64,000 nt of DNA, from NCBI RefSeq assembly GCF_029989365.1, contig NZ_JAPRAQ010000002.1, positions 496,001 through 560,000 on the forward strand, in the 5' to 3' direction. The notes beneath the pieces were generated by a model. The model did not search any database. It saw nothing but the letters and a program-made list of their open reading frames with translations, and had not been told where the DNA came from. Positions 7,802-17,271 of this stretch are shown one piece after another. The DNA is from Bradyrhizobium sp. Arg816 (GTDB lineage Bacteria > Pseudomonadota > Alphaproteobacteria > Rhizobiales > Xanthobacteraceae). A program made the position numbers and the translations under genes. Position 1 is the stretch's first letter, and every line of letters starts with the position of its first letter.

Positions 7802-9598
7802 TCAGTAATGCGGCCTAACCCGCACAAAGAAATTAGTGCTTGGGAGGTCAACCGCGCCGCTTGTTGGGTTCGTCAGCCTGATGGTGACTGTGTTCGCGGC
7901 GCTGACGTAACCTGTCACAAGCAAGCCAGTGTCTACGCCAAGCTCTATTCTGACCTGGTCGCCCACCGCCGCCGGAAAAACAGTGACAGTGCCGATGGTC
8001 GCAGACGAGTTGGCCGCAAGACTGACAGGGTCGATCGTAACCTTCTTGACGAGCTCGTCTCGCACATCGATCGTCAGTGCGTTCGTGTTGAGGATGTACC
8101 GGCCCCAATCCCCGCTGCTGAGATAATTGGGCCCGAGGATAGGCGGAGTTTCGCTGTCTAGATTGAGACCGCTGTACTGGAAAAACGCCCCGAGGGCGTT
8201 GACCGACTCAATCCGATTGTTCTGGATGATCAGGCCTACGATCCGGGTTTTGTTAGTTCCAGTCGTCCTGCCGTTGAACTTGATGCCTTCAATGATGCCC
8301 TCGAACGAGTTATCGAGGATTTTAATTCCGTTACCAACTGTGGCACCAGCAGCAGTATCAACCGATGTATCTGCACCCACGAAGCGAATAGGGGTATCCA
8401 CGTTCGCGAAGTTGTTCTTCGTGATTGAAACCGCGTTGATTGCGCCCTCCATTCGAATGGCGTTCGGCATACCGGTACCACCACCCTTGAAGCGGCAGTT
8501 CTCGACCTCAATCCAGAAACACCCGGTATCGCCGTCTGTCGTGTTCGTCTGTTGTAGACGGATTGCGGCATAGTTTACGTTCGGAGCCGTCCCGCCGTCT
8601 GCGCCACTAGTGAAAGTGAGATTGCGCAGGACAAGATTGATGACGCCTGTCGCATCGATACCCCACTGCGCATTGGCGTCCTGAAAGGCATTGAACGAAA
8701 GACCCTCAATCAGGGTTATTCTCGCCTCTTCGACGCGAAACCCAAAATAGGTTGGACGAGTAATCCGCAGCCCTACCCTAAATTGCGTCGGATCAGTCCG
8801 AAGCTGCGCCCCGTAACCGATCAGGGTGAAGCCGTTGTTGCCGGCGCCGTTGGTAATCGTAAGATCGGCCCCTGAGACAAAATACTTCTTGCCGGAATCG
8901 AAACGGCCTTCCTTACCGGAAGACGCGACGGCATTGATAAACGCCTGCAAAGCGGCGTAATCATTGGTCGTGTCGTCCCCCACCGCTCCGAACTCTGAGG
9001 CAAACAACGTGTTGTTCAAGCGCCGAATGAGCGGCGAAGAAACAGCGCCCGTTTCGGTCTGCATGTACGAGCCTAAAACACCGGCCGTACCTTGCGCTCC
9101 CTGAATACCAGGGATTCCCTGTGGCCCTTGGACGCCCTGTGGACCGGGGGCGCCTTGGTTTCCCTGCGGACCTTGCGGACCTTGCGCGCCTCGGGGCCCT
9201 TGCGGGCCAGCGCTTACCGCCGTGATAAAAACCCACTTCCCGGCCGCCAAGTCCGCAGCAAATACGCCTGAAGTGTGCGCGACCGCGCAACGATACAGCC
9301 CGTTGTTGGCGATAACGGCCTCGGCGACGGCGTACTGCGTGCCTGTTGCCCATGCGTACGCCGGCGCCATACCTGCCGCCAACAAATCCGGGTCCAGCTG
9401 ATCTACACCCACCGAGCCATTCATCAACGCACCGTCGGAGCGGAGCGACTTCTTGAGGAAATCGGCCGTTTCGACCGTGGACAGCGCTACGGCGTTCAAA
9501 TCTGCATGGATCGACGTGGCCGGCAACGGCCGATTGGGATTGGCGTTCTGATACGCCACGTAGTCGTATTGGCGCGTGTATTTGGTGGGATAGCTCAT
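7802..9598 (-). CDS. phage tail fibre with collagen-like and beta-helix parts
   Basis: A 598-residue receptor-binding fibre. Residues 1-60 are a virion-attachment-like start. Residues about 80-125 resemble a carbohydrate-binding or chitin-type module ending in [10 protein letters not shown]. Residues 131-172 contain fourteen Gly-X-Y triplets, a collagen-like stalk. After residue 200, [20 protein letters not shown] is the usual opening of a pectate-lyase-like right-handed beta-helix, followed by Asn-ladder repeats to about residue 480. The C-terminal 110 residues form a beta-rich cap. Such fibres bind, and sometimes cleave, surface polysaccharide. It is the most upstream gene of the minus-strand remnant. 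Confidence 0.9.
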   Translation of the reverse strand: MSYPTKYTRQYDYVAYQNANPNRPLPATSIHADLNAVALSTVETADFLKKSLRSDGALMNGSVGVDQLDPDLLAAGMAPAYAWATGTQYAVAEAVIANNGLYRCAVAHTSGVFAADLAAGKWVFITAVSAGPQGPRGAQGPQGPQGNQGAPGPQGVQGPQGIPGIQGAQGTAGVLGSYMQTETGAVSSPLIRRLNNTLFASEFGAVGDDTTNDYAALQAFINAVASSGKEGRFDSGKKYFVSGADLTITNGAGNNGFTLIGYGAQLRTDPTQFRVGLRITRPTYFGFRVEEARITLIEGLSFNAFQDANAQWGIDATGVINLVLRNLTFTSGADGGTAPNVNYAAIRLQQTNTTDGDTGCFWIEVENCRFKGGGTGMPNAIRMEGAINAVSITKNNFANVDTPIRFVGADTSVDTAAGATVGNGIKILDNSFEGIIEGIKFNGRTTGTNKTRIVGLIIQNNRIESVNALGAFFQYSGLNLDSETPPILGPNYLSSGDWGRYILNTNALTIDVRDELVKKVTIDPVSLAANSSATIGTVTVFPAAVGDQVRIELGVDTGLLVTGYVSAANTVTIRLTNPTSGAVDLPSTNFFVRVRPHY

Positions 9599-10004
9599 TT
9601 CGCCGACGGGGTGAGAGGAAATGCGCGGGATTGCGCGGTGGGTGCCGTCGGCGAAGCGGCGTAGACGTCCGTGGGATGACTGTAGAGGAATGAGGTTGGC
9701 AAACAGTTACGGCGCAGGATCTTCCGTCACTCAGAGGCCCTCTCGGATTTAATACCCAATAGACCGTTCGGCGCACACCCGCCCGACCAGATGACACGCC
9801 CTACCTTTCCTTCTGCGGGACTAGCGATGCAGAGGTGCGGTGTGATGCGCTGCAACGAAACGAGACCGCTGCTTGCTGCATTGCGTCTCGCGATCGGTAA
9901 AATCGGTATGCATTCACCTTTTGCAAACACATGAAAGCGTGTTCAGGAACGCGCCTCAAAAGATCGCATTGTCCTTCTGCTTTACAATTGTGGTGAGGCC
10001 GACC
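9599..10004. other. intergenic region beside the prophage remnant
   Basis: About 400 bases with no supported gene. The region must hold the divergent promoters for the tail-fibre gene (minus) and the RlpA-like gene (plus), but no clear promoter or operator could be identified by eye. Confidence 0.5.
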
Positions 10005-10517
10005 ATGCGTCTTCTTTGTAGAATAGTTGCCATTGCAACAGTCCCAGCGTGGATGTGGTTACATGTAGACTCTGCTGCGGCACAGGACTTCAATGATAGG
10101 TGGTCCATCATTCCAAAAGCACACGCCGAGCCCGTCCCTCAGGCACCGGAGCAGACCAATCAGAGCCCGCAAACGCAGTCTCCTATCGAACCGCCGCGAA
10201 ATTCGGAAGACCGCTCAACTACTCGATCTTTCGACCGAGTGTTTTCCGGGAAGGCTTCCTTCTACTCGTATTCGAAACGGAAGACAGCGAACGGCACAAC
10301 GTTCGATCGGGATGCGCTAACTGCAGCTCATCGCAATCTGCCGTTCGGCACCCATGTTCGCGTTACTGACCTTAAGAGCAGCAAATCGGTGGTCGTTCGT
10401 ATCACGGATCGCGGACCATGGGTTCGCGGTCGGGTCATCGACCTCTCGCTTGGCGCCGCTCGCAGCTTAGGAATTACCGATCGTGGCGTCGCCCAGGTTC
10501 GCGTAGTGGTGCTTTAG
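10005..10517 (+). CDS. RlpA-like double-psi beta-barrel protein
   Basis: A 170-residue exported protein of the RlpA family, whose members act on glycan strands of peptidoglycan at the septum. A hydrophobic signal segment (residues 5-27) ends at SAAAQ, followed by a Pro/Gln-rich linker. A complete double-psi beta-barrel comes next, with GKASFYSYSKRKTANGTTF, AAHRNLPFGTHVRVTD and the conserved VRITDRGPWVRGRVIDLS. There is no SPOR domain, so this is a short form. The start at ATG 10005 gives a sensible signal peptide. It is flanked by the prophage fibre and an exported unknown, so a phage-linked or surface role is possible. Confidence 0.88.
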   Translation: MRLLCRIVAIATVPAWMWLHVDSAAAQDFNDRWSIIPKAHAEPVPQAPEQTNQSPQTQSPIEPPRNSEDRSTTRSFDRVFSGKASFYSYSKRKTANGTTFDRDALTAAHRNLPFGTHVRVTDLKSSKSVVVRITDRGPWVRGRVIDLSLGAARSLGITDRGVAQVRVVVL

Positions 10518-10668
10518 CCGCAAGTCGGCGCCCTGCGAGGACGGCATGCGTCGACGCCCGGTGACAGAGAATCAAGCACAATTTTCCTGGTGATAGCTCA
10601 CCGCTGGCGGTTTGATGGGAGCTCGCGCAGCCGTAACGTCCAAGCATATTTATTTGGGGGAGATTTCA

Positions 10669-11736
10669 GTGCGCTTTTTGCTTTGCCTGCCTTTCGCAGC
10701 TGCTGTTTCCATGACACCGGCGTTTGCCGCTCCGCCGGCGACTTGCGCCTCAAAGTTCATCGGTGAATGGCGGCACTCCGGAGGAAATAAGGGGACACTC
10801 ACCGCTGACGGAAGGGCCATCTGTAGTGAGCACGCGGCGTGTCAGTCCGAGGGGACCTGGACCTGTTCCGGTAACAATATGACCTACAATACGAGCTTGG
10901 GCTCGTGGGTCTACACGCTACAGCCTGACGGCTCGATTACGGCAAATGGTGGCATCGCGAGAGCCGTTCGGATTGGAAGAGCGCCCCCGGCGCCCGTCAA
11001 GTCCGCTCAGATTAGCTCGAGCGAAGCAGCTGTAGTCGGCAACCAAAACTCAAAACCTGCTAAGTCGACGAAAGATTGTAGCGGCGTCAGCGGAAAGGTG
11101 AACGGCGTCGAACTCACGCCGATGAAGTGTGACGACGCAGCACCAAGGGCCGCTGCACTGGCGCCTGCGCCAAATGCTGAACCAGCCAAACCAACGCAGG
11201 TTACCTCCGGCACGGTGGCCGGATCGAAGCGCGCTATGGATGCCATCGCGGATATCTCGCCGGAGCTCAAGAAGGCGCTTGAGAACGCATCGCTCAGCTT
11301 GGAGAATGCGAAGATTGACCCTTCGCGCGTCAAAGAGCCGGTACTCAAAGAAGCGGAGAAGCGCCCAGCCATAGTGGAAGCAAAGTCGTTTTCCGATAAC
11401 CCGCTGTCTCAACAGGCTGCCGACGTCCCTCAAGATCCGCCGCGAGAGATCACCGACCTTGACCCGGAAGACTACGCGAAGAAGTGCAGGGATGAATCCT
11501 TCGAAAGCGGTCTCAAGAGCCTAAAACAGGATATCGCTGCTGCAACCAAAAGCGTAACGCTGGAACGTGATCCGAAAAATAAGAAGACAGCTCGCGGGCT
11601 CAAATTCTACCTAGAAAAATACAAGCTGGTGAAGAAGGTGCTCAAGAGGTGCGCCGTAGAGGTCCTCAATAGGCAAGTGATAGACCCCATCGAACGGAGC
11701 GGAATATTAGCCGACATTGCCGACGACCCGCAGTGA
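10669..11736 (+). CDS. exported hypothetical protein, 355 aa
   Basis: A secreted or periplasmic protein of unknown function. The GTG at 10669 has GGGGGAG seven bases upstream and directly opens a signal peptide (RFLLCLPFAAAVSMTPAFA). Residues 22-100 have a lipocalin- or DUF-like beta pattern with paired Cys residues (GEWRHSGGNKGTLTADGRAI, then CQSEGTWTC). A low-complexity linker follows, and the last 100 residues are a charged helical tail. It shares the strand with the RlpA-like gene but is 150 bases away. The convergent STAND gene ends 30 bases after it. Confidence 0.7.
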   Translation: MRFLLCLPFAAAVSMTPAFAAPPATCASKFIGEWRHSGGNKGTLTADGRAICSEHAACQSEGTWTCSGNNMTYNTSLGSWVYTLQPDGSITANGGIARAVRIGRAPPAPVKSAQISSSEAAVVGNQNSKPAKSTKDCSGVSGKVNGVELTPMKCDDAAPRAAALAPAPNAEPAKPTQVTSGTVAGSKRAMDAIADISPELKKALENASLSLENAKIDPSRVKEPVLKEAEKRPAIVEAKSFSDNPLSQQAADVPQDPPREITDLDPEDYAKKCRDESFESGLKSLKQDIAAATKSVTLERDPKNKKTARGLKFYLEKYKLVKKVLKRCAVEVLNRQVIDPIERSGILADIADDPQ

Positions 11737-11766
11737 GCGCGGCTCTTGAACTCTAGGATTTATAAA

Positions 11767-13548
11767 CTAGCGAAGCTGCTTCTCGTCGCCCAGCGCTTTA
11801 TCGAACCCTTGAGCCTTGGGAACTTTTGCTTCCTCGTCGTCGTCCTCACGCACCGCTAACTTGAGCCTCGTAGCCAATCGCTCGTACTTGGCAGCGTCTC
11901 TAGGTTGGCCTAGATGGCCCAACACGCCTGCAACGGCGGCTGCAGCGGCCGCCAAGATCAGTGTCGCCACCCGCACGCCTTGTCGCGTGCTTAGAACGAT
12001 TCCGATCAATCCGTAAAAGAGAGCCGCGCCGTAGACATCGGCGTACGTTATTCGCCCACCCTTGACTAAAGAAACAGTTAGGTCGAATAAGAAATATCCC
12101 ACGCCGCCTAAAATAGATAATCCGGCGAGTATCCGACCTACCCGCTGCACTGTCTCAAGAGGGACCTTCGGTGGAAGAACCTCCCACTTCACTAAAGCTA
12201 GTCCTATGACATCGTGCCCGAGCACGAAGCAATTGATCGATCTGTTCGAGGCCGCGTTGTAGACGCTGACGGGTCGAATGATGCGCCGCTCGTCAAGAAA
12301 CTTGATCGTCGCCTCATCTAGCGGAATCTCGCACTCGGCGACAGCCACTTCGTCGGCAAGCTTTTGTTCCGGTACTAGTTCGGTCGTCACCGTGCCGTCA
12401 ACCTGCGTTTTCGTCAACTTCAACAGGACCGAACGCCATTTTTCTGTCTCCCGGTCAATGCGCTCTTGGTCCAGGTTTTTGTCATTGCAGAGGTCTTTTA
12501 GTGATTCCTTGACGTAGGCTTCGATCGGTTGCTCGACCCCCTCGTAGTCGCCACGCTTAATTGTGATCAATCCTTCTCCCCGCCGCTCGCGCGCCGTCTT
12601 GTAGATACGGCTGCACGCGAGCTGCATGACAGGAAGAACTCCCCCGGTCGGGACTGCTTCTTCTAAGTCACGCGCGATACGCTCTGCGAGGTGGCGCTCG
12701 TAGCGAAACCGGTATGGCGGAGCAGAAAATCCGTCGATCGGTTTAGCTGCGGTGGGACGCACGATAGCTTCAATAAGCTGCTGCTCATTAAGATCAGTCA
12801 GTAAATAGTCGGCGACCCTGGTAGCGTCAAAAGGGGTGTGGCGTAGGCGAGCCAATAGGCGTCCAAAGTACTCGGTGCGCAAGGTAAGTATGATCTTGAG
12901 ATCCATTTCTGCGCGGAGATACTCATGCATAAAGTCAAAGAAGCGTTCTCGTTCCGCATTGCCCTCCTTGCCAGGCTTGAGAGTGAAGAGCTCCTCCACT
13001 TGATCGATCACTACGGTCAGCGTCTCCGGAAGGGCGGAGGCTAGGCGCGCCAACAGTTCAACCAGCTCTTTTGCTCTGATGCGCCGGATGAAGGCGGATA
13101 AGTTAGCGTCGACATCAAGAATCTCGGAAAAATCGACAACCCTCGGTTGGTCAGGGTCGGCCTCGTTCGCCAACGTGCGAGATTGCGTCGATAGGTAGTG
13201 TATGGCCTCCGCAAGACGCGAGAATGGATCATCGGTGCACCGAATAAAAATGGGTGCATCGCGATCCTTGTCGCGAATGAACAAGAATCCGTTTTCACTC
13301 CGCTCGAGAAGTGGCACCAAGGCCGCACGCAAGAACGAGGATTTGCCACTGCCGGTGCTGCCATGAAGCACGAACAGACGCGTACCGGGAGCCCCGACTA
13401 ATCTAGCGCATATGGAAAGATCGTCCCGACGGCCGGCAAAAAGCGGGGTATCTTCCGACTCGTAGTAGTTGAGGCCCTTGTATGGCTCCGGCGGCCATTC
13501 CGAGACCAATGGCTCCGCGTCCTTAATCACGAAGGTCGGCAAGGTCAT
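11767..13548 (-). CDS. STAND NTPase (nSTAND1-like) with membrane tail
   Basis: A 593-residue signal-transduction ATPase. It opens with the nSTAND1-type entry PYKGLNYYESEDTPLFAGRR (residues 23-42). Walker A is GSTGSGKS at 63-70 and Walker B is VVIDQVEEL at 179-187. An Arg-containing sensor region and a winged-helix-like part follow. In place of WD40 or TPR sensor repeats, the C-terminal third holds three to four hydrophobic segments (around residues 465-560) and a charged tail, so the protein is probably anchored in the inner membrane. It is the last gene of the operon, overlapping the CHAT gene by ATGA. STAND proteins oligomerise on sensing a trigger; which trigger applies here is unknown. 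Confidence 0.88.
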   Translation of the reverse strand: MTLPTFVIKDAEPLVSEWPPEPYKGLNYYESEDTPLFAGRRDDLSICARLVGAPGTRLFVLHGSTGSGKSSFLRAALVPLLERSENGFLFIRDKDRDAPIFIRCTDDPFSRLAEAIHYLSTQSRTLANEADPDQPRVVDFSEILDVDANLSAFIRRIRAKELVELLARLASALPETLTVVIDQVEELFTLKPGKEGNAERERFFDFMHEYLRAEMDLKIILTLRTEYFGRLLARLRHTPFDATRVADYLLTDLNEQQLIEAIVRPTAAKPIDGFSAPPYRFRYERHLAERIARDLEEAVPTGGVLPVMQLACSRIYKTARERRGEGLITIKRGDYEGVEQPIEAYVKESLKDLCNDKNLDQERIDRETEKWRSVLLKLTKTQVDGTVTTELVPEQKLADEVAVAECEIPLDEATIKFLDERRIIRPVSVYNAASNRSINCFVLGHDVIGLALVKWEVLPPKVPLETVQRVGRILAGLSILGGVGYFLFDLTVSLVKGGRITYADVYGAALFYGLIGIVLSTRQGVRVATLILAAAAAAVAGVLGHLGQPRDAAKYERLATRLKLAVREDDDEEAKVPKAQGFDKALGDEKQLR

Positions 13549-14711
13549 ATCGCTGATATCCCGATATCGTCATCGGAAAAATTCTTCAGCTTAGTAGGCG
13601 GCCATTCCTTTGCAACATCCGCGCGCTTGAGCTGGAGGTCGGCATAGCCATTCAGGCTGTAGACTAGGCTCAGTGGCCAATGCAGCCGCCACATCGCGTC
13701 CATTACGTTCACCAGCGGCCAGCCTGCTTCTAGAAAGCAGCGCAGGAACTCTGCGCCGAATCTTAGTGCATATAGGTTGGGAATCTTGGCTTCCGTTCCT
13801 ACAAAGCCGACAAAACCGCGCTGTCCAGTAGCTTCAAGGTAGCCTCGGTCAGCTGCGCCGATTGCCGTGGCGCAGCCATTGAGGAATGTAAGCGTGATCG
13901 CGTCAGGGTATCGGCTCTCGATGCTGAGGTAGCGGCCGAAGTCTTCCGGTGAGACCGAGTCTTTACCGAGCCCGAGCGCGGCACCGTTCGCGTGGCAATA
14001 AAACATCAGAATTCGATCGACGCCGCCTGCATCAACCCATTTCTTGTAGAGGTCCTGCTTGTTGTCGATTTCTCCACCGAACTCCTTAAGTAGGTCTGCG
14101 ATCGATCCCTGCTGCTGGAGATTGAGACTGCCATGTACCTTGTCGTATTCCTTACGATGGACGACCGAGAATATGTGGAACTTGGCCCTTCGTTCGTTGA
14201 TGTCACGAACCCGATGATGCAGGCACGATATTAGGTACTTCAGGCACCAAAAACCGGGATAGTTTGCGAAATCCTTGGTGTTTGCATCATTGGCTATTTG
14301 CTCGGGATCGGCTTCGTAAACCAAGCCCCATGGGATTCGCGTGTAGGTATCGACGTTGATATTGAGGAGTATCGGCAGGTCGCGTTGAGCCAGCCAGCGC
14401 TGGACGCGCTCTGCTTCCGATTGCCCCCCAACTTCCAACGCCCGGAACAACGAATTGTAAAGGAAGTGGCCCCCTCGCGCGACCTGCCTGAGTGCCGAAC
14501 TCACGTTCTGCGAACTCATCTTTGCGATGACAAAATTCCCCAATTCAGTACGCACTTTTTCAGCATCAGAAAGGACCTCTTGCTTGCTGACCAGGTACGT
14601 ACCAAGACCACCTGGCTTGTTGATGCCCCAGGCAAGCTTGAGAGCTCCATCATGGCCGTCGGTGACCGTGACGGTCACCTTCTTTTCGGGGGTTCGGTAA
14701 GAGTACGTCAT
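13545..14711 (-). CDS. CHAT-domain caspase-like protease
   Basis: A 388-residue protein with a C-terminal CHAT (caspase HetF-associated) peptidase. The family hallmarks visible are IPWGLVYEAD (residues 126-135), the catalytic His in FYCHANG (His240), the catalytic Cys in FLNGCATA (Cys280), and the following GFVGFVGTEAKIPN and FLEAGWPLVNVMDAMWRLHW. Both catalytic residues are present, so the enzyme should be active. The N-terminal 120 residues are an uncharacterised beta-rich module. The start at 14711 overlaps the phosphoesterase stop by ATGA; an in-frame GTG at 14726 is possible. By analogy with other CHAT-STAND pairs, the STAND protein may switch this protease on. That is inference. Confidence 0.88.
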   Translation of the reverse strand: MTYSYRTPEKKVTVTVTDGHDGALKLAWGINKPGGLGTYLVSKQEVLSDAEKVRTELGNFVIAKMSSQNVSSALRQVARGGHFLYNSLFRALEVGGQSEAERVQRWLAQRDLPILLNINVDTYTRIPWGLVYEADPEQIANDANTKDFANYPGFWCLKYLISCLHHRVRDINERRAKFHIFSVVHRKEYDKVHGSLNLQQQGSIADLLKEFGGEIDNKQDLYKKWVDAGGVDRILMFYCHANGAALGLGKDSVSPEDFGRYLSIESRYPDAITLTFLNGCATAIGAADRGYLEATGQRGFVGFVGTEAKIPNLYALRFGAEFLRCFLEAGWPLVNVMDAMWRLHWPLSLVYSLNGYADLQLKRADVAKEWPPTKLKNFSDDDIGISAI

Positions 14712-16153
14712 GATCCCGCCTTCCACTCGTTGAGCCGCACGCTATCGGGCGCGGCGGCAACGATCTCGGCAAACAAAAGCCGATACGGGAAATGCTCGAT
14801 GGCTCCGGGGGCCAGCAAGGACCATGAGCTTGGCTCGACCTGCTGCTCGGCGACCCGCAGATAGCGAGTCCAGCTTCCAGTGTTAATGTAGTTGAGGCCG
14901 GCCGGATGATCCTGAGGTTCATGTGTATGGCCCATGATGACTACTTTCGCCCCAGCGTGTCGAAGCAGGTTCTCGGCGGCTTCTCGAAGGGCTTTACTTT
15001 CGTCGGCGACGAAATCGACAACGAATCCTAGCGTGCCATCGCCGCCTTCGATTGAGAGCAACCCTTCCGGCGGCGGCGGAAAGAAGGCAACGACTAGGTC
15101 GAAATTTTCAGCCATACTATCGAGGACAGCGGCTGCGGACGCTTCGTGGGATAGCAAGTCCGGTATAGGCATGACGAACTCGATGCCACGACATTCCAGC
15201 GCGTTGACGAACGCGTCTTGTTGCGGCTCTGGTAACTCTTTCCACGCATCCCGCACGGCCTCGGCAACGGACGGAACGTCCCGCCCGCCTTCCGAGAGTA
15301 GCGCGCCGAGCGACTGCTGCCGGAGTGTTGCGAGAAAGCGCAGGATCCCCCATGCAGCGATTGCCGCTCGGACCGGGGTACCGAAACGGAATAGCGCAGA
15401 TCCTACGAGAAACATCTTCACGAACTTGCTGAACGGTTTCACGTTGTCGACGAACGGGTGGGTCTCATCCAGTTTGTTGAGGTAATCGCAAAGGAACTGA
15501 GTGCCAACGCAGGCCAGCAGCCGCCCTGTGCCGTCAATCTGCACGATTGGCGGCTTCGCGTCGCTCCAGCATTCGCCATCGTCGAAGTAGAAACGGTTGT
15601 TCGTATCATACTGATGCCCGTGTTCGATCCATACCCCCGGCATTTGCGGCGGCCTGTAGACTCGATCGAGATGAAGGACCAGGCGATCACCGACCGGACC
15701 GCCTGCAGTCTCGTCCAGGATCGCCCGCAACCGCGCACGCACATCCGGCCAGAAGAGGTCAGCGTCATGGTTGCCCGGCAAGATCACGAGGCGGTTCGCC
15801 GGCTTCGCCAAAAACCAACCTAGCGCCTTGAAGACGTTCGGATGGTGACGAATGATACTTTCGAGTTTCGCCACCGACTGCGTCTGGGTGAAGCAGAGTT
15901 GTTGTCCTTCCGGAGTGACAGAGCGGAGAGCGGCGTCCTCCCACGGTATCGCTTGTACAAATTCAAGGAAGTCGCCGTTGATCACCAGTTCAACCGGCGC
16001 TGCGCGCTGGCTGATATCGCCGATGAACACCGTGAACTCCAGTTCGATCGGCACGTCGAAGTCATCGAGTGCGCCGGCTCCGATGTGGAGATCGCTGATC
16101 ACAATGAGTGTGCGCGCGTCGTCCCGCACATTCTTGTTGCCGTCTGCATCCAA
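14708..16153 (-). CDS. calcineurin-like metallophosphoesterase
   Basis: A 481-residue two-metal phosphoesterase. Metal-ligand motifs appear in order: SDLHIG (Asp21, His23), NGD (Asp61), GNHD (128-131 region), EHGHQYD, and GHTHEP near residue 421. The closest architectures are UDP-diacylglucosamine hydrolase-like enzymes, but a 200-residue insertion between the fourth and fifth motifs, including a hydrophobic segment (VKMFLVGSALFRFG), is unusual. The substrate could be a nucleotide, a phospholipid or a protein and cannot be read from sequence. It is the first gene of the operon with the CHAT and STAND genes and overlaps the CHAT start by four bases. Confidence 0.85.
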   Translation of the reverse strand: MDADGNKNVRDDARTLIVISDLHIGAGALDDFDVPIELEFTVFIGDISQRAAPVELVINGDFLEFVQAIPWEDAALRSVTPEGQQLCFTQTQSVAKLESIIRHHPNVFKALGWFLAKPANRLVILPGNHDADLFWPDVRARLRAILDETAGGPVGDRLVLHLDRVYRPPQMPGVWIEHGHQYDTNNRFYFDDGECWSDAKPPIVQIDGTGRLLACVGTQFLCDYLNKLDETHPFVDNVKPFSKFVKMFLVGSALFRFGTPVRAAIAAWGILRFLATLRQQSLGALLSEGGRDVPSVAEAVRDAWKELPEPQQDAFVNALECRGIEFVMPIPDLLSHEASAAAVLDSMAENFDLVVAFFPPPPEGLLSIEGGDGTLGFVVDFVADESKALREAAENLLRHAGAKVVIMGHTHEPQDHPAGLNYINTGSWTRYLRVAEQQVEPSSWSLLAPGAIEHFPYRLLFAEIVAAAPDSVRLNEWKAGS

Positions 16154-16977
16154 TCTCGTTCCTCCCCGAGAGTGGCTTCGGCTCTCCGCCGAGGTGCTAA
16201 TCCCTGTCGGGCCGTTCTCGAGAATCCCGCGCGCCCAGGTTGAGAGTCAAGAGCTTTATAACCATCCTGGAAGGCAGGTGCTCCCGGCAACTATGAGGGT
16301 TGGATACTTCATTTGATTTGGTGACTGCCTCCACCAATCTGGTGTTGAAAATTGATTGCCCTGAACTTTCCAGCTTCACAGAATTAGCCGAGCGGCCTTG
16401 CGGACTCTGGACTGCAATCGGGCCCCTCCCCCCGAGGGGTGGGGGTGGACCCGGACGGGGGCCGGCCGGGGCACGCTCCACTTGCGCATGCCGGCTCGCA
16501 CCAACAATGCCAGCCTTTCGTCTTTCGCATTGGCGAGACGTCCGTGGACGTTGTCGAGCGCTGCAAGCGCGATTGCGCGTCGCGCGAGCGAGCTAAGTCA
16601 TTGACGCTACTCGACACTTAGAGCCGCAAAAGCCATTGCGAGACAGGCATTTCTTGTATGATGATGCGAGGTTTCAAAACCCGACAAAAGCGCTCAAATC
16701 GATTAAATGCGCAAAGCGATCAAGCGCTCCACTGTCTGGTTTTACGTATTAGACTTTTCCAGACAAAATTTTCGTTGCTGATTTTTCCGCAAGCCCCATC
16801 CTGATCGCGGGTCGAAAGCCCAAACATCAGCCGATAGCCAATCCGGTCAGCGGCGATCACAAATCTTGTCCAGGGGCCGCGCGCGTATGTCCAAGGCGCA
16901 CGCCCAAAGGCGCGCGGGGCCGTCTGATGTCGGTCATTTCGCCCCTGGACTGCCGTCTTGCTCGAAAGGCAAACATC
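16154..16977. other. 824-base intergenic region, AT-richer stretch inside
   Basis: No supported gene. Bases 16,425-16,480 are an extreme G/C run with hairpin potential (CCCCTCCCC facing GGGGTGGGGG). Bases about 16,620-16,800 are visibly richer in A and T than the surroundings. The promoter of the phosphoesterase-CHAT-STAND operon should lie just left of 16,300 on the minus strand. Short open frames around 16,400-16,620 do not resemble known proteins. Confidence 0.5.
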
Positions 16978-17271
16978 ATGCGCACCTCAATCGCCCTCCA
17001 GACCCCGACGAATTCAAATGACCTTGGCGCCCTGCTTGCCCGCCGTGGGACTGACCTAATCTTGGCCGTTGAGGACGGAAACGCCTTGATTCGGTGCCAT
17101 GTGAGCTCGGCGACCGCCGCGGCGATGCTGGCGCCTCTCAAGGGCCGGGCCGCCGGCCTGTTCCGCGCCCTGTCCGGCAACCTGGTCGAGATCGACGCCG
17201 CGGTGACGCTAGCCACCGCAATCCGAATGCTGGAGGCAAAAGCCGCCGCGGAGAGCCGGCACTTGAACTAA
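16978..17271 (+). CDS. hypothetical protein, 97 aa
   Basis: An unassigned small protein. The ATG at 16978 has AAAGG about nine bases upstream; an earlier in-frame start at 16927 is less likely. It contains the stretch GTDLILAVEDGNALIRCHVS, a beta-hairpin-like pattern, and ends in Ala-rich helices (AAVTLATAIRMLEAKAAAES). It sits between the accessory block and the tRNA-Pro gene, so it could belong to the mobile element. No membrane or metal-binding signature is seen. Confidence 0.55.
   Translation: MRTSIALQTPTNSNDLGALLARRGTDLILAVEDGNALIRCHVSSATAAAMLAPLKGRAAGLFRALSGNLVEIDAAVTLATAIRMLEAKAAAESRHLN

Noticed and set aside
16154-16977. A replication origin or CRISPR array in the AT-richer gap
   Set aside because: No regular repeats, no DnaA-box cluster, no neighbouring cas or rep genes.
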